Source of the DNA: Marinomonas sp. KMM3893
GTDB taxonomy: Bacteria > Pseudomonadota > Gammaproteobacteria > Pseudomonadales > Marinomonadaceae
DNA length: 64,000 nucleotides
Reading direction: 5' to 3'
NCBI RefSeq assembly: GCF_004352855.1
Contig: NZ_SJSC01000004.1
Location: 248,001-312,000, forward strand
Part shown: piece after piece, positions 8,412 through 16,387 of the stretch
How positions within the stretch are numbered: position 1 is the first letter of the stretch
Layout: each line of letters starts with the position of its first letter
The notes under the pieces: generated by a model
Database searches by the model: none
Told to the model about the DNA's origin: nothing
What the model saw: the letters and a program-made list of their open reading frames with translations, nothing else
Program-made: the position numbers and the translations under genes

Positions 8412-9659
8412 CTAGTGTGGTCGCAATGTTTTCTTGCGGCCACTGGCGTGTCTTTCTCGATACTCTGTGTCTATGTAGCGGTCGGTTGTCGCCATGCTGG
8501 CGTGCCCCGCATCTTCTCGAACGTGTTCCTTCGGTCGTGTTTTTACATCTTCTGAGATGCCTGTGTGACGCAACCAGTGAACCGTTGCAACGCGAAGGTC
8601 ATCGGCGTCTGTGCGCATGCCATCTTCACACATTCTTTCATAGGCTTGATCGAAGCAGAACTGAACAATGTTTCTGACTTGCCGTGAGCTGGTCATTGGG
8701 CCTTGTCCGCGGTTTTTAGGGATCAGAGGGGTGTTTTCGGCAATCGTCGGCATGTCAGGCAAATCTCGAAAACGACGGTAACGAACCAGTGCCGTTAACA
8801 TGTCGTCGGAGACGGCAATGAGCCTTTCTTTGTTGCCTTTAGAAAGGACTTTAAACCACCAATGACCGTCTGTGTCCTTGGTGAAGTCTCCCATGATGGG
8901 CGCTGAGCGTTCATCGGCCACCAACTCAGAAATTCGCAGATACATGCCCAAGAGCGCGTTCATAATGAACAGGGTGCGTTCATGCATGTTGGGGTCTTCT
9001 TCTGCGAGCAATTCCGCGGTTTCAATCACATAGTCCCACTGCAAATTCGAAATGCGGCGCACTTGACGGCGTGTCACTTCTTTTTTGACGAATTTACTTT
9101 TCTGGCGGATCAAGGCCACTGGGTTTTGTTGTACGGCTTCTTCTTGCATAAGAAAGCCATAGTACGAGGATAAAATGGAAAAGGTTGCTCGTATCGCCGC
9201 CTGAGAGAGGGAGTGCTGTTTTGTTACCGGTACTTCGCCATTCTTAAACTCAAGCTTGCTGATGTGGCTAACAAAGGGTCTCCATTGCTTGTTTGGCACT
9301 CGTGTTCCCATGTGTAATTTAAAGCGAGCGACGTTTTTGGTGCCAATCCACTCTTCAGGAGGGGAGATACAAAAATGAATAAATTCTTCTATTTGATCGC
9401 GACGCAAATGCGTAGTCGGTGAAGATTGAACGTACCATGACCAGAGTAAAAGGCGTTCTACTTCTCTACGGTAAGCGTTAAACGTCGCCTGTGAGCCGTT
9501 GTAGCTGTAGATAAAGCAAAGGGCGAGTTGTAAGTCTCGCTTAAAGTCGGGGTTTTTAAGTAGCGGTGTCCCAGCTGTCATCTCAGCCGCAATGCTATCG
9601 AACTGTGTGAATGGGTTGGGAAGGTGTTCTAAATTGTCTATTAAAGCAGCTGGCGTCAT
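8412..9659 (-). CDS. tyrosine recombinase / integrase family protein
   Basis: The 415-residue product is a tyrosine recombinase. The C-terminal catalytic domain shows the full set: Arg242 in YLRISELV, a Lys in LSKGNKERL (274-279), His361 and Arg364 in HWLRHTG, His386 in DAGHASM, and Tyr395 in TTDRYI. The N-terminal ~180 residues contain a SAM-like DNA-binding part. No excisionase, phage or plasmid genes and no clear att repeats are near; the gene simply faces moaE. It could be a relic of an integrated element, a domesticated recombinase, or part of a small mobile unit whose ends I cannot see. The downstream gene-poor 700 bases begin at its start codon. Confidence 0.9.
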   Translation of the reverse strand: MTPAALIDNLEHLPNPFTQFDSIAAEMTAGTPLLKNPDFKRDLQLALCFIYSYNGSQATFNAYRREVERLLLWSWYVQSSPTTHLRRDQIEEFIHFCISPPEEWIGTKNVARFKLHMGTRVPNKQWRPFVSHISKLEFKNGEVPVTKQHSLSQAAIRATFSILSSYYGFLMQEEAVQQNPVALIRQKSKFVKKEVTRRQVRRISNLQWDYVIETAELLAEEDPNMHERTLFIMNALLGMYLRISELVADERSAPIMGDFTKDTDGHWWFKVLSKGNKERLIAVSDDMLTALVRYRRFRDLPDMPTIAENTPLIPKNRGQGPMTSSRQVRNIVQFCFDQAYERMCEDGMRTDADDLRVATVHWLRHTGISEDVKTRPKEHVREDAGHASMATTDRYIDTEYRERHASGRKKTLRPH

Positions 9660-10225
9660 GATTTTACTTTATATGAAAGTTGTCGTAAGCGTAGCAAAAA
9701 AGTTCTTCTTACCATCATAAATGACTCTCTTTTTGATTCCTATACTATTTCCAACAATTACTTTATAGATGGGCTGGCTGATGGCGATGCTTGCACAGAC
9801 CGCTGTTTTATTAAGCAGGGTTTGTGTAGAAAGTCTAAAAAGGAGAGGGGGTTTTTAGCGGGTGTGTTTTATTTTTTATATTGTGCAATAACGATGACAA
9901 ATAAGGATGAAGTTTTTAAAAAAGATGATCTCGTTTTCTTTTTTTCCTGCCTGTACTTAAGGGGCATTTTTGTCAGTGTTAAGGCGTTCTTATGTGCCTA
10001 ATAATGTGCCCAGATCGGTATTTCTAGGGAAATGGTCATGAATGTTGCGTTTCTGTCTTGCGCGCGCGTTTCTTTTATGGGTACGAAAGAGTGAGTTGGC
10101 TTCAATAGATTCTCAATGGGCGGCAAGAGCGCACCATTTATCAAATGGTCCATCTGCTTTTTCTTTTTGTGTGTGTCTGCGGCGGTCTTTGCTGATCTTA
10201 TTTTGCACAATCTTGCACGTTAATG
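9660..10225. other. AT-rich intergenic region between recombinase and small secreted protein
   Basis: No supported gene. It holds the recombinase promoter side, A/T-rich stretches around 9835-9960 and a perfect short palindrome ACCATTTATCAAATGGT at 10133-10149. Overlapping short open frames between 9998 and 10427 lack ribosome binding sites and family features. Confidence 0.5.
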
Positions 10226-10292
10226 TGAATAGTTGAATGTAAAAAGAAACCCACTGTCGCGACCTATTTATTTCTTTTGGTGATGGTATTAT
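10226..10292 (+). promoter_or_regulatory. copy 1 of a duplicated promoter region
   Basis: An 18-base element TGAATAGTTGAATGTAAA (10226-10243), containing the direct repeat TGAAT-N3-TGAAT, is followed by CTATTTATTT (10264-10273) and TATTAT (10287-10292). CTATTT and TATTAT are 17 bp apart, as -35 and -10 boxes would be. All three parts recur at exactly +711 bases before the second small secreted protein gene, with the same distance (62 bases from TATTAT end) to the start codon. The poor -35 and the position of the 18-mer, near -64 from a predicted start, suggest an activator site (inference). Confidence 0.65.
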
Positions 10293-10353
10293 CTCGCTTA
10301 TAGAAATTAGGCATTCAGATATGCCGCATTGAAGAATATCGAAGGAGAGACAA

Positions 10354-10602
10354 GTGACTACTTTTACTAAAAGCGCATTCGCTTTTTTGGCGGCCTCAGC
10401 AATGGCGTCAGCCGCTTTGGCATCCACTGGTGATGTAGGTTACGGCAGTGTCCACCGTGCACAAGCAGACATTGGCTCTTTAGAAGCAAAAATTTCCAAC
10501 ATTGAAGTCAGCGTAGACACCAATGCTGCTTTTACTTTAAGAGACGATATGCCTTTGCATATGAATGGCAACATTCAATTTGTTCAGAACCAGCTGAACT
10601 AA
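10354..10602 (+). CDS. small secreted protein, paralogue 1
   Basis: The 82-residue product starts with GTG, preceded by AAGGAGAG at a good distance. It has a signal peptide (about residues 1-23, ending ALA-S) and a mature part of only ~59 residues with TGDVGYGSVHRAQADIGSLEAKIS. The same layout occurs in the gene at 11065: FTKSA start, Gly-Asp-x2-Tyr-Gly, AQAxIxSLE, then VDTNAA. I do not recognise the family. The upstream region is duplicated too, and a strong terminator follows at 10633-10670, so it forms its own transcript. Likely periplasmic or secreted. Confidence 0.7.
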   Translation: MTTFTKSAFAFLAASAMASAALASTGDVGYGSVHRAQADIGSLEAKISNIEVSVDTNAAFTLRDDMPLHMNGNIQFVQNQLN

Positions 10603-10632
10603 TACCGCCGTTTAGAAAAAAGTGTTTATTTT

Positions 10633-10670
10633 AAAAAGGTTTGATCTTGAAAAGGATTGAGCCTTTTTTT
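10633..10670 (+). terminator. terminator after small secreted protein 1
   Basis: A 14-bp stem with three G-T pairs, starting AAAAAGG and ending CCTTTTT with an 8-base loop, runs into a T7 tract. It separates paralogue 1 from paralogue 2. Confidence 0.88.
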
Positions 10671-11064
10671 ATGTTCGCTTCCCCTCTATTTCACATCGCT
10701 CTGAATGTTTAACTTGTTTTAGATTTATTATTTATTCTGCTGATGCGGTTTTTATAAATCTTGCGAATTTAAATGTGCCTTTGATTTTTTGTAAAAATAC
10801 CCTCCTTTCAAAATGTGTCATAAATGATGCAAGAGATTGCATTGTTTATTGTTTTCTTACTTTTCGTGTGCACTTTTTTATATTGTAAGAAGCTAGATCA
10901 AAAAGTGCTCATTTCTATAGAAATTTCAGATTAGTTTGAATAGTTGAATGTAAAGTGACACCGTTCTTTCGTCTCTATTTATTTTTTTATTTGATGATAT
11001 TATTTACCACATCGAAACACAGTGAATATTAATCACTTAATAGAATGTATCAAAGGAGATATAT
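10671..11064. other. intergenic region with promoter copy 2
   Basis: No gene is seen in these bases. The first ~260 are AT-rich without recognisable structure; the end holds the second promoter copy (10937-11003) and a ribosome binding site AAGGAG at 11052-11057. Confidence 0.6.
10937..11003 (+). promoter_or_regulatory. copy 2 of a duplicated promoter region
   Basis: The 18-mer TGAATAGTTGAATGTAAA recurs at 10937-10954, CTATTTATTT at 10975-10984 and TATTAT at 10998-11003. Spacings between parts and to the start codon are identical to copy 1, while bases between them differ. Conserved blocks with drifted surroundings suggest the blocks are functional. Confidence 0.68.
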
Positions 11065-11346
11065 ATGAACACTTTTACGAAAAGCGCACTGACTGTTCTT
11101 GCTGCCGCTTCCATTGCTTCTGTTGCTGTCGCAGCACCAGGTGATAGTACTTATGGCAACATCACTAAAGCACAAGCGCAAATCAACTCTCTTGAGTCTC
11201 AGCTAAGCAGTGAAGGCGTTGCTGTCGAAATGAATGCAGATACTAACGCTGCGATTTCTCCTACTGAGAAAGCCGCTGACTTGAATAAACAAGTGAGAAG
11301 CCTACAGCATCAACTAGATGCGTTGAAAACTCAGCGTTCTGAATAA
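11065..11346 (+). CDS. small secreted protein, paralogue 2
   Basis: The 93-residue product has a signal peptide (about 1-23, ending AVAA-P) and a mature part with APGDSTYGNITKAQAQINSL, VAVEMNADTNAA and a C-terminal Gln/Leu-rich helix (NKQVRSLQHQLDAL) that could be a coiled coil. AAGGAG lies upstream of the ATG. It is clearly related to the gene at 10354, and more loosely to the one at 11431, which shares the QL-x4-GVxVE pattern. Unknown function; an envelope protein is inferred. A hairpin without T run follows at 11366, so the third gene may be cotranscribed at reduced level. Confidence 0.78.
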   Translation: MNTFTKSALTVLAAASIASVAVAAPGDSTYGNITKAQAQINSLESQLSSEGVAVEMNADTNAAISPTEKAADLNKQVRSLQHQLDALKTQRSE

Positions 11347-11365
11347 TAGCGTTTAGAGTAAGGGG

Positions 11366-11398
11366 TCAGGAAAGAGCGAGATGTAGGTTCTTTCCTGA
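11366..11398 (+). other. intercistronic hairpin
   Basis: A perfect 10-bp stem TCAGGAAAGA / TCTTTCCTGA with a 13-base loop lies between paralogues 2 and 3. No T run follows, so it is more likely an RNA stabiliser or processing point than a full terminator. Confidence 0.6.
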
Positions 11399-11430
11399 TG
11401 TCATTCACGGCATATATTATGGGGCTTTTA

Positions 11431-11718
11431 ATGCAGATGAAAAAACTATTATTACCAATGCTAGCATTAGTGTTGAGTACTAATTTATATGCATCAAACA
11501 GCGCGCAATATAATGATCGCCTTATTCAGGATCGTGCGCAGCTTAAACAGCTTGTTATGCAATTAAAGCAGTTGGGTGTTCATGTTGAATCAACGGTTCA
11601 ACCTGGTGCATTGACGTCAAAAATGGAAGAGCATGCTGTGCTACAAGCCAAAATCGTACATTTCCAAAAAAAACTTAGAGAGGTAATGAACGCACCTCAT
11701 ATCGCTTGTATTGAGTGA
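11431..11718 (+). CDS. small secreted coiled-coil protein, paralogue 3
   Basis: From the ATG at 11431 (GGGG at 11420-11423 upstream; an ATG at 11437 is equally possible) the product has ~95 residues: a signal peptide (MKKLLLPMLALVLSTNLYAS) and a mature helical domain rich in Gln, Leu and Lys. The segment QLKQLGVHVESTV...LQAKIVHFQKKL parallels QLSSEGVAVEMNAD...LNKQVRSLQHQL of the preceding gene. One Cys is near the C-terminus. Probably the third member of the local family. It faces the bepA-like gene across 9 bases. Confidence 0.68.
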   Translation: MQMKKLLLPMLALVLSTNLYASNSAQYNDRLIQDRAQLKQLVMQLKQLGVHVESTVQPGALTSKMEEHAVLQAKIVHFQKKLREVMNAPHIACIE

Positions 11719-11727
11719 TCTTCGTTA

Positions 11728-13143
11728 TCAATCATTAATGTCCGCGTTTTTTTCCACCTCTTTAATTCGATCAAAATATTCTTGAGTGTTTTTCAGTATC
11801 TCTTTGTCTTGTAACGAGATATCCTTTTCTGCGCGTTTTAATAATCGCTCTGCTTGTTTGTCTTTCCCTTGGCTAAATTCAAATTGCGCCTTGTAATTGA
11901 GCGCCATTGGTATGTTGTTAATGCCTTGGTAATAATTCATATAGGCTTGCCACATCAGCTTACGTTGATACAAATAAGGCGTTTTTCTCTCTTGTGGTTT
12001 GCTGTGCGTCAGTTCGGCATACAGGGTTGAGAACAAAATATCTTTCGGCGCTAAATTAAGTTGTGCGCGTGTTAGTGCTAGCGCCTTGTCATCCTGGTTG
12101 TCTGCCTTTAGCGCACTGACTAATAAATATTGGGTGAAGCGATTGTGCGTGCTTAGCTTTGTTAAATACGTCAGCGCTTTTTTAGGGGATTGATCCAAGT
12201 AATTCAATAACGCAAAAGCAAAGTTAGCGATGTCTGAGCCAGCATCAGGAACAGAGTGAGCCAAATACTGATAAGGGTCGTCTGCTAGGGTGGCTCGATA
12301 GGTTAGTAGTGTGGCTCGAAAGTAATTAAAGTCATCATCATGAGTGTTTTCAAGAATGCTTTTAGGGGACTCCATTGATAAAGAATCGGCCATTCGAGTC
12401 TGTGGCAAAGGATGGCTTGAGAGAAACTCTAACTCTGGTCGCCCGATAGACGCTTTTGCTAATCCGTTAAAGAGTTCATTCATGCCTTGAGGGTTCAAAC
12501 CTGCTTCCACTAAATACTGTCGTCCATGGCGATCTGCTTCCTGCTCTTGGGCACGACTGTAGGTGAGGAGACCATCCGCTTGGTTGGCCATACCGCCGAT
12601 CCAGAGTGCCGCGCTGGCATCGGGGTCAGCACCCGCCAGTGCGGCCGCAAAGCCTGCACCAATCAGTAGTAAGTTTTTATTGAATTCTTCGCTAGAGTGC
12701 TGCGTTTGTCTTTCGTAATGATTTAAATCTAAGTGAGCCACCTCGTGAGCCAGCAAGCCATAGAGCATGTCTTCATTCGTAATCATTTCCATGATGTCTG
12801 AATAAATGAATAAATGGTTCCCTGGAATGACGAATGCGTTGGTTTGCGTGCTGTTGAGTAATGTCATTTCAACCATTTTATTGTATAGGCTGGTTTGGGG
12901 CAGGATATGAGATAATGCCTCTTTTAAATAATCATAGGCAGGGGGGAAATTGATAACAGAAGCGCTGCCGTTTAGTTTCCTAAACCAATGCTGTCCAACC
13001 ACGTAACTTGGGTTGGCTAATGAACGTTCATCTTTGGTGGCCGTTAAGTCTGGTAAGACTGAGTAGGCTGGATTTGAAAAAGTAATAGAAAAAACAACAA
13101 ACAAGATACTGAACTTAGTTGTAACGTTAGAAAATAGTCTCAT
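11728..13143 (-). CDS. bepA: BepA-like periplasmic M48 metalloprotease
   Basis: The 471-residue product has a signal peptide (about 1-28), an M48 metalloprotease domain with HEVAH (residues 133-137) and the later zinc ligand region EQEADRHG, and a C-terminal TPR-like helical domain. This layout and length match BepA/YfgC, which helps assemble or degrade outer membrane proteins such as LptD together with the BAM complex. The start is the ATG at 13143; an ATG 12 bases upstream is also possible. It is divergent from the tusA-like gene, with start codons only about 30 bases apart, as in the Pseudomonas PA1005-PA1006 arrangement (from memory). Confidence 0.9.
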   Translation of the reverse strand: MRLFSNVTTKFSILFVVFSITFSNPAYSVLPDLTATKDERSLANPSYVVGQHWFRKLNGSASVINFPPAYDYLKEALSHILPQTSLYNKMVEMTLLNSTQTNAFVIPGNHLFIYSDIMEMITNEDMLYGLLAHEVAHLDLNHYERQTQHSSEEFNKNLLLIGAGFAAALAGADPDASAALWIGGMANQADGLLTYSRAQEQEADRHGRQYLVEAGLNPQGMNELFNGLAKASIGRPELEFLSSHPLPQTRMADSLSMESPKSILENTHDDDFNYFRATLLTYRATLADDPYQYLAHSVPDAGSDIANFAFALLNYLDQSPKKALTYLTKLSTHNRFTQYLLVSALKADNQDDKALALTRAQLNLAPKDILFSTLYAELTHSKPQERKTPYLYQRKLMWQAYMNYYQGINNIPMALNYKAQFEFSQGKDKQAERLLKRAEKDISLQDKEILKNTQEYFDRIKEVEKNADIND

Positions 13144-13176
13144 AATATGGCACATATACTCATCGTGGAGATGCGA

Positions 13177-13422
13177 ATGGTTGTCAAGAGTTGTTACGAG
13201 TATGACGTAATATTAGATGCAAGAGAAGATCGTTGCCCAATGCCGTTGCTAAAGACCAAAATGGCATTGAATAAAATGGCATCAGGTGACTGTTTATGTG
13301 TCATGACCGAAGACGCTGGGTCACTAAAAGATATTCCGCATTATTTTACGATTGTTGGGCATACTCTGCTCAATCAAGAAGAGAAAAACGGCGTATTTAC
13401 CTTTATTGTTCAAAAAAAATAA
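13177..13422 (+). CDS. TusA/SirA-like sulfur carrier family protein
   Basis: The 81-residue product belongs to the TusA family: it has the RCPMPLLKTK motif with the conserved Cys that carries persulfide sulfur, in the usual place near the N-terminus. I start at the ATG at 13177 with GTGGAG at 13165-13170. Position between bepA and a PerM-type permease matches Pseudomonas PA1006, reported to affect molybdenum homeostasis and nitrate respiration, so it is probably that orthologue rather than TusA itself. The permease gene follows after 10 bases. Confidence 0.88.
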   Translation: MVVKSCYEYDVILDAREDRCPMPLLKTKMALNKMASGDCLCVMTEDAGSLKDIPHYFTIVGHTLLNQEEKNGVFTFIVQKK

Positions 13423-13432
13423 GACGGACTCT

Positions 13433-14500
13433 ATGTTTAAAATAGTCGACACCTTAATAAAACGTTATTTGTCAAATGAAGAAGTGGTGGTGTTTTTATT
13501 GCTGCTTGCTGGCACTTTGGTTGTCTTGGCTTTTTGGGGTGGGATCTTAGCGCCTGTGTTGATTGCGGTTGTGCTTGCGTTTCTACTGCAAGGCTTGGTG
13601 GACCGTCTGCAAAAAATAGGCATAGGTCACACCACGTCTGTGTTGTTTGTTTTTCTCACCTTTTTAGCGTGTTGCGCGGCCTTTATCGGCATCATGGTGC
13701 CTATTATTTGGCAGCAAGCGGTGCGTTTCATTAATGACTTGCCTCGAATGATTACCGGGATTCAAGGAGGGATTGAGCATTTCGCCCAAGGCCACTCTGA
13801 ATTGGTAAGTCAAAGCGCGGTAGACGAAGTGGTGAATACCCTGGCGACCGAGTTTACGAACCTTGGTCAATGGCTGGTTTCTTATTCCATTGCCAGCATA
13901 CCCTCGATCTTTTCTTTGATGATTTATTTGGTGTTGGTGCCTTTAGTGATGTTTTTCTTACTGAAGGATCAAAAAAGCATTTTGGCGTATCTGACGTCCT
14001 GGTTGCCGCAAGAACGCATGATGATGCGTAATATTGCCCATGAAATGAATGAGCAGATTGCCAATTATATCCGTGGTAAAGTCATTGAGATGCTGGTTGT
14101 CGGCATTGTTTCTTATATTGTGTTTGCGGTAATGGGCTTGCGATATGCGGAGTTGTTAGCGCTATTGGTAGGCTTATCTGTGCTGATTCCCTATATTGGT
14201 GCCGCCGCAGTGACTATCCCTGTGGTATTGGTGGCGTTTTATCAATACGGCACTGGCAGTGATTTCATTTACCTTGTAGTGGCGTATTTGGTGGTTCAGG
14301 GGCTAGACGGTAATGTGTTGGTTCCTTTGTTATTCTCTGAAGCGGTAAATTTGCACCCTGTGGCGATTATCGTTGCCGTGTTATTTTTTGGCGGCATCTG
14401 GGGTTTTTGGGGAATATTTTTTGCCATTCCTTTGGCCACATTGGTGAAAGCCATTATTAATGCATGGCCACGACAGGATCGTTTGCCGACCCTTGAATAG
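13433..14500 (+). CDS. AI-2E/PerM family membrane permease
   Basis: The 355-residue product has about eight membrane segments, with two near the N-terminus, a long soluble middle part, and several near the C-terminus, as in the AI-2E transporter/PerM family. SVLIPYIGAAAVTIPVV and the FFGGIWGFWGIFFAIPLATL end are typical. The family includes TqsA (autoinducer-2 export) and sodium/proton antiporters, so the substrate here is not known. I start at 13433, 10 bases after the tusA-like gene, so both are probably one transcript closed by the terminator at 14541. Confidence 0.9.
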   Translation: MFKIVDTLIKRYLSNEEVVVFLLLLAGTLVVLAFWGGILAPVLIAVVLAFLLQGLVDRLQKIGIGHTTSVLFVFLTFLACCAAFIGIMVPIIWQQAVRFINDLPRMITGIQGGIEHFAQGHSELVSQSAVDEVVNTLATEFTNLGQWLVSYSIASIPSIFSLMIYLVLVPLVMFFLLKDQKSILAYLTSWLPQERMMMRNIAHEMNEQIANYIRGKVIEMLVVGIVSYIVFAVMGLRYAELLALLVGLSVLIPYIGAAAVTIPVVLVAFYQYGTGSDFIYLVVAYLVVQGLDGNVLVPLLFSEAVNLHPVAIIVAVLFFGGIWGFWGIFFAIPLATLVKAIINAWPRQDRLPTLE

Positions 14501-14540
14501 ATCAATATTGCCATTCAAGAAAATACGGCGAGTAATAAGA

Positions 14541-14575
14541 AAAGGCCCTAATCACACAGATTAGGGCCTTTTTTT
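14541..14575 (+). terminator. strong terminator between convergent genes
   Basis: A 13-bp perfect stem AAAGGCCCTAATC / GATTAGGGCCTTT with a 5-base loop runs into T7 on the plus strand. It ends the PerM transcript and may also serve the glucosidase gene on the other strand. Confidence 0.93.
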
Positions 14576-14592
14576 GGGTCTTCTATTGAGAC

Positions 14593-16218
14593 TTATTTTA
14601 TAACGCGTGCTAGCAATACACTGAAAGGTGGCAAAATGACCTGTTGATTTTTTAGGTAACCTGCAGGCAGTGCTTCCGCCAAAACAAGTGGGCTAAGCGT
14701 GAGTTCAGGGACAAGGATTTTGGTTTGCTCTGAGGTATTGATCGCAATATAAAGCGAGTCGTCTTGATAGGTGCGGGTGAAGGCGAGGGTGGTTTCATCA
14801 TCATACAAAAAGGCGATGTCGCCATGAATCAACTCAGGATGGGCGTGCCGTAAGTGCAAAAAGTCTCGGTAAGCATGCAGCACCGAAGAGCGGTCGCCTT
14901 CTTGCTCAGCGACGGCCAATGGCAAGTGACGAGAGTCGATGGGCAGCCAAGTCTGTGTGGATTGAGAAAAGCCACCATCTTGTGTGTTTTCCCAAGGCAT
15001 TGGGGTTCGACAGCCGTCTCGCCCCTTGAATTCTGGCCAAAAGTTAATGCCATAAGGGTCAACCAGTTGGTCGTATTCTAGCTCGGCTTCGGGCAACCCA
15101 AGTTCTTCACCTTGATACAAGCAAATACTGCCGCGCAATGACAGCAGCATCACCATAAAAGCTTTGCTTTTGTTGGCGCAACTGTGATCTCCGCCCCAGC
15201 GAGTGGCAACGCGCTCTACGTCGTGATTGCCGATTGACCAGCATGGCCAGCCATCGCCAAGGCCAGCTTCTATGCTTTCCATGGTGTGTCGGATGTGACG
15301 CATTGAGGCGTCGTGAGTCAATAGGTCAAAGGAATAACACATATGAAGCTTGTCATTGCCTTGGGTGTATTGCGCCATGGTTTCTAACGAGAAATCACAA
15401 CCCACTTCGCCTACGGTCGTGGTATTGGGGTATTTGTCCAATAGGGCGCGCAGTTGTTGCAAAAAGGCAATGTTTTCAGGTTGTGACTTATCATACAGGT
15501 GTTGTTGATAGGCGTAGGGGTTGTCGAGGCGAACACCAATGCCGCCTTCTACAACGTGTTCTTTTGCTGGGTTGTCTTTAAGCTCAACATCATGGAAAAA
15601 GTAGTTTGAGGTATCAAGACGGAAGCCATCGACGCCACGCTGTAGCCAAAAATCGACGGTATCTAATAACGTGCTAACAACGTCTGGGTTGTGGAAGTTG
15701 AGATCGGGCTGACTGTCTAAGAAGTTGTGCAAATAGTATTGCTTACGGCGACTGTCCCACTGCCAAGCCGGCCCCCCAAAGACAGATAACCAGTTGTTAG
15801 GCACTGTGCCATCTGGTTTGGCGTCTGCCCAAATATACCAATCTGATTTGTCGTTATCGTGGCTTTGACGGGACTCTTCAAACCAAGGGTGTTTGTCAGA
15901 CGTATGATTAAGGACTTGGTCGATAATGACTTTCAAACCGTGTTGATGAGCGGCACCAATAAGAGAGTCAAAATCCGCGAGGGTGCCAAAAATAGGATCA
16001 ACATCGCAATAATTCGAAACGTCGTAGCCAAAGTCTTTCATTGGAGAGGTGAAGAAGGGCGACAGCCAAATAGCGTCGACTCCCAGAGAGGCGATGTAGC
16101 CCATTTTTTCGGTAACCCCAGGCAAATCCCCAATGCCATCATTATTGGCATCATAAAAACTACGAGGATACACTTGATAAATGACGGCGCCGCGCCACCA
16201 ATCCAAATTGTTTTTCAT
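14593..16218 (-). CDS. GH13 alpha-glucosidase
   Basis: The 541-residue product is a glycoside hydrolase family 13 enzyme of the alpha-glucosidase/oligo-1,6-glucosidase group. The four GH13 regions are visible: DQVLNH (100-105), GFRLDTSN with nucleophile Asp202, VGEVG with acid/base Glu271, and GNHDVER with Asp333. It has no signal peptide, so it acts in the cytoplasm on imported alpha-glucosides. I start at the ATG at 16218, preceded by GAGGTCA, giving MKNNLDWWRGAVIYQVYPRS. The divergent MFS gene begins about 170 bases away and could import the substrate, but the MFS family does not prove this. Confidence 0.92.
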   Translation of the reverse strand: MKNNLDWWRGAVIYQVYPRSFYDANNDGIGDLPGVTEKMGYIASLGVDAIWLSPFFTSPMKDFGYDVSNYCDVDPIFGTLADFDSLIGAAHQHGLKVIIDQVLNHTSDKHPWFEESRQSHDNDKSDWYIWADAKPDGTVPNNWLSVFGGPAWQWDSRRKQYYLHNFLDSQPDLNFHNPDVVSTLLDTVDFWLQRGVDGFRLDTSNYFFHDVELKDNPAKEHVVEGGIGVRLDNPYAYQQHLYDKSQPENIAFLQQLRALLDKYPNTTTVGEVGCDFSLETMAQYTQGNDKLHMCYSFDLLTHDASMRHIRHTMESIEAGLGDGWPCWSIGNHDVERVATRWGGDHSCANKSKAFMVMLLSLRGSICLYQGEELGLPEAELEYDQLVDPYGINFWPEFKGRDGCRTPMPWENTQDGGFSQSTQTWLPIDSRHLPLAVAEQEGDRSSVLHAYRDFLHLRHAHPELIHGDIAFLYDDETTLAFTRTYQDDSLYIAINTSEQTKILVPELTLSPLVLAEALPAGYLKNQQVILPPFSVLLARVIK

Positions 16219-16387
16219 ATTGACCTCATTTAAAGTAAAGCTAGCTAAATAATATGATGGTACATTCTTACTTTGATGCAAGGTTTTATGCACGACCAGT
16301 GCCTAAACCGAATAATTCTATGGTCTTTTTTAATACGCTTTTTCTGTTGCCTTGCTAGAGCAGAGTAAGCGGTTCACTGGAATGATT

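Noticed and set aside
8412..10225. Prophage or genomic island around the recombinase
   Set aside because: No phage, conjugation or cargo genes and no att-type direct repeats could be seen.
9998..10427. Overlapping short open frames on both strands before the first small secreted gene
   Set aside because: They overlap one another and the promoter copy 1; none has a ribosome binding site or known features.
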